A stretch of 6,470 bases of DNA from Treponema sp. Lineage in GTDB: Bacteria > Spirochaetota > Spirochaetia > Treponematales > Breznakiellaceae. Location of the stretch: contig JAISJS010000116.1 of assembly GCA_031261385.1 (NCBI GenBank), positions 1 through 6,470 of the forward strand, read 5' to 3'. The position numbers were made by a program, and so were the translations under genes. Positions 5,597 to 6,470 of the stretch are shown one piece after another (position 1 is the first letter of the stretch; every line of letters begins with the position of its first letter). The notes beneath the pieces were generated by a model. That model had not been told where the DNA came from and did no database searches. It worked only from the letters and a program-made list of their open reading frames with translations.

Positions 5597-5612
5597 TTTT
5601 AATTTTTGTCAA
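5584..5612 (-). promoter_or_regulatory. Strong sigma70-type promoter of the yefM-yoeB operon
   Basis: On the minus strand: a perfect TTGACA (5612-5607), a 17-nt spacer, then TATATT (5589-5584, 5 of 6). Transcription should start about 5577-5578, giving a leader of roughly a dozen bases that begins at the AGGAG ribosome site (5577-5573). The -10 box is the centre of the operator palindrome, so bound repressor would block polymerase. No other promoter is obvious for the GH3 and RluA-like genes downstream. Confidence 0.85.
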
Positions 5613-5634
5613 TACAGCGCATTGGAATATTAAC

Positions 5635-5778
5635 CACGAACAGCACGAACGGAGGACGAAAGAAGATCAACCGCAGAGATCGCAGAGAGGAATACGGAGA
5701 ACACGGAGAGAGAGGAAGAAGGGGGAAAACCGCTAAGGCGCAGAAGGCGAATAAGGGGGTCCGCGGATTAACGCGGAT
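5635..5778 (+). repeat. Array of short direct-repeat doublets (CACGAAC, CGCAGAG, ACGGAGA, CGCTAAG, CGCGGAT types)
   Basis: Five successive doublets, each a 7-mer repeated after 1-3 nt: CACGAAC at 5635 and 5644; CGCAGAG at 5672 and 5681; ACGGAGA at 5694 and 5703; CGCTAAGG at 5731 followed by CGCAGAAGG at 5739 (imperfect); CGCGGAT at 5762 and 5772. The period is 8-10 bp within doublets. Words of this kind recur in intergenic regions of many unrelated bacterial genomes as far as I recall; their function is not established. The CGCAGAG and CACGGAG words are shared with 2900-2999. Confidence 0.75.
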
Positions 5779-5905
5779 GGAAAAATGGATCCATATTATG
5801 CTAACAATAATAAAAATCATTTTGAAATATACATTATCCAATGAGGCGCCAGGGAGCAGGGAGTTCCACTCGCGGGGCAATTCTGGAATTCCCCACTGGA
5901 GGAGT

Positions 5906-6016
5906 GCAATCCGGCATAGCCGGATTGCTTGCAGAAAGGCAAAGCCTTTCTGCACACAGCTAGTGTGGAGTTTTGGCATAGCCAAAACTCCAAGCCCTTC
6001 GGCTTAGCCGAAGGGC
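5906..6016. repeat. Chain of perfect stem-loops with a shared GGC-NNA-GCC tip
   Basis: Four perfect hairpins stand almost end to end. H1 5906-5928: 10-bp stem, loop ATA. H2 5930-5954: 11-bp stem, loop AAA. H3 5966-5992: 12-bp stem, loop ATA. H4 5994-6016: 10-bp stem, loop TTA. Each has GGC before and GCC after its 3-nt loop, while the lower stems are unrelated to one another (GCAATCC, TGCAGAAA, TGGAGTTTT, GCCCTTC) yet fully self-complementary. Gaps between H1-H2 and H3-H4 are 1 nt. Between H2 and H3, CACAC-AGCTA-GTGTG (5953-5967) forms a fifth, 5-bp stem that overlaps both by two bases. No T-run follows, so ordinary termination is not the obvious role. It sits downstream of the HDOD gene and upstream of the yefM promoter. 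I do not recognise the element. Confidence 0.85.
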
Positions 6017-6114
6017 AAGGCTCCGTAGGCGGACTCTACATGTTAGCCCACGGGGGTGTTCATCTGTCCCCCGGCGAATTATTTGATATTTGTATATTAT
6101 TAAGCTGAATATTA

Positions 6115-6470
6115 CTACAATTTCAAAAACACATGCGCTTTTTCAATTTCTTCGCTGACCGTTTTTTCGATTCCCTCAAAGACATCGTAGTTTACTCCAA
6201 GGGTTTCCCAGACAAGGTTATCGGTTTTTTCGGGATAGCGATCGCCGGAAAAACCTATCTCCATGATTGAGGCAAAACGGTTGGCGGCGGCTATGCTGAA
6301 AAGAATGTCCTTGTGGTCACCGGTATAGTCCATATAGGTGTGATGGTTGATGATGGTCTCGCCGACAGGGCCTTCAAGTTTCCACGCCTTAACGATCATA
6401 GCCCCGGAAATACAGTGATTGATCCCAAGGTTTTTTTCTTCTGCGCGAAAAAGACTTATCCGTTCACGGT
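6115..6470 (-). CDS. HDOD-domain protein, C-terminal part (5' end outside window)
   Basis: Partial gene entering from the right edge. 117 residues plus the TAG stop at 6117-6115 are visible. The frame is open to the window end, and the family match starts upstream of the internal Met at 6399, so that Met is not the start. Visible signatures: EEKNLGINHCISGAMIVKAW (visible residues 10-29, family LGxxHxxxGxxLxxxW), GETIINHH near 36-43, and IAAANRFAS near 59-67, all typical of the second half of an HDOD domain. The metal-site HD residues are often lost in HDOD proteins and cannot be judged here. HDOD proteins are generally regulatory or signalling components, often with receiver or GGDEF partners; which, if any, occurs here lies outside the window. 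The tail (AHVFLKL) ends shortly after the domain. Confidence 0.82.
   Translation of the reverse strand, partial: RERISLFRAEEKNLGINHCISGAMIVKAWKLEGPVGETIINHHTYMDYTGDHKDILFSIAAANRFASIMEIGFSGDRYPEKTDNLVWETLGVNYDVFEGIEKTVSEEIEKAHVFLKL

Larger units (their letters stand above)
5600..6114. other. Intergenic region of about 500 bp without a convincing gene
   Basis: It lies between the yefM promoter and the stop of the HDOD gene. Open frames exist on both strands (plus 5606-6007, minus 5599-5985), but they run through low-complexity doublet repeats and stem-loops and resemble no family, so I do not call them genes. Contents in order: doublet repeats 5635-5778; an AT-rich stretch of about 60 bp (5785-5845); an imperfect hairpin 5874-5894 (GGGG-C-AATTC against GAATTCCCC); the hairpin chain 5906-6016; a GC-rich 6-bp stem with an 11-nt loop at 6051-6073; and an AT-rich run to 6114. 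Confidence 0.7.

Noticed and set aside
5635..5778. Possible CRISPR array
   Set aside because: Repeat words are only 7 bp, change from doublet to doublet, and have 1-3 nt between copies; there are no spacer-sized unique segments and no cas genes.
5606..6007. 133-codon open frame on the plus strand (and the 128-codon frame opposite, 5599-5985)
   Set aside because: The predicted peptide is a low-complexity Arg/Glu/Gly-rich read-through of the doublet repeats followed by the hairpins. It has no ribosome site at its ATG (which lies in the yefM promoter) and resembles no family.
5906..6073. Integron attC-like site
   Set aside because: Hairpins alone resemble attC folding, and GTTAGCC at 6042-6048 is close to a core site, but it does not fit GTTRRRY, no paired inverse core is seen, and there is no integrase or cassette-like gene.
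6051..6073. CGGGGG/CCCCCG stem-loop as terminator of the HDOD gene
   Set aside because: The stem is 6 bp with an 11-nt loop and is not followed by a T-run on the minus strand; it may still form, but termination is not supported.

Overview
The window looks like chromosomal DNA of a spirochaete, most likely a Treponema of the termite-gut type. This is inferred from the gene mix (FKBP lipoproteins, DUF554, HDOD, a GH3 lipoprotein), the relaxed lipoboxes and a base composition near 50% G+C. No rRNA, tRNA or other decisive taxonomic marker is present, so the assignment is tentative. No transposase, integrase or CRISPR array is visible.

Layout. (1) 1-1886, minus strand: a DUF554 membrane protein, an FKBP-type prolyl isomerase lipoprotein, and a second FKBP-type protein that begins 2 bp after the first ends and runs off the left edge. 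This looks like one operon with a tandem FKBP duplication. (2) 1927-2895, plus strand, divergent: a PAP2-like protein with a degenerate third active-site motif, preceded by a TATAAT box but no Shine-Dalgarno sequence. (3) 2896-3007: a gap between convergent genes, filled by a long bulged inverted repeat built from CRCRGAG words and likely acting as a terminator. (4) 5566-3008, minus strand: four overlapping genes, namely YefM-type antitoxin, YoeB-type toxin, GH3 (NagZ-like) lipoprotein and RluA-family pseudouridine synthase. The overlaps are 8, 11 and 11 nt. A strong sigma70-type promoter lies upstream of the antitoxin gene, and its -10 box sits in the centre of a TGTACA-type palindrome, the classic YefM-YoeB operator. 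As drawn, an autoregulated toxin-antitoxin promoter should also drive a cell-wall hydrolase and an rRNA/tRNA modification enzyme. (5) 5600-6114: about 500 bp without a convincing gene. It holds a run of short-period doublet repeats (5635-5778), then a chain of perfect stem-loops with different stems but a shared GGC-NNA-GCC tip (5906-6016). (6) 6115-6470, minus strand: the C-terminal part of an HDOD-domain protein that enters from the right edge.

The two items most worth follow-up are the hairpin chain at 5906-6016, which I cannot assign to a known element, and the fusion of a toxin-antitoxin operon to a GH3/RluA pair through overlapping reading frames.
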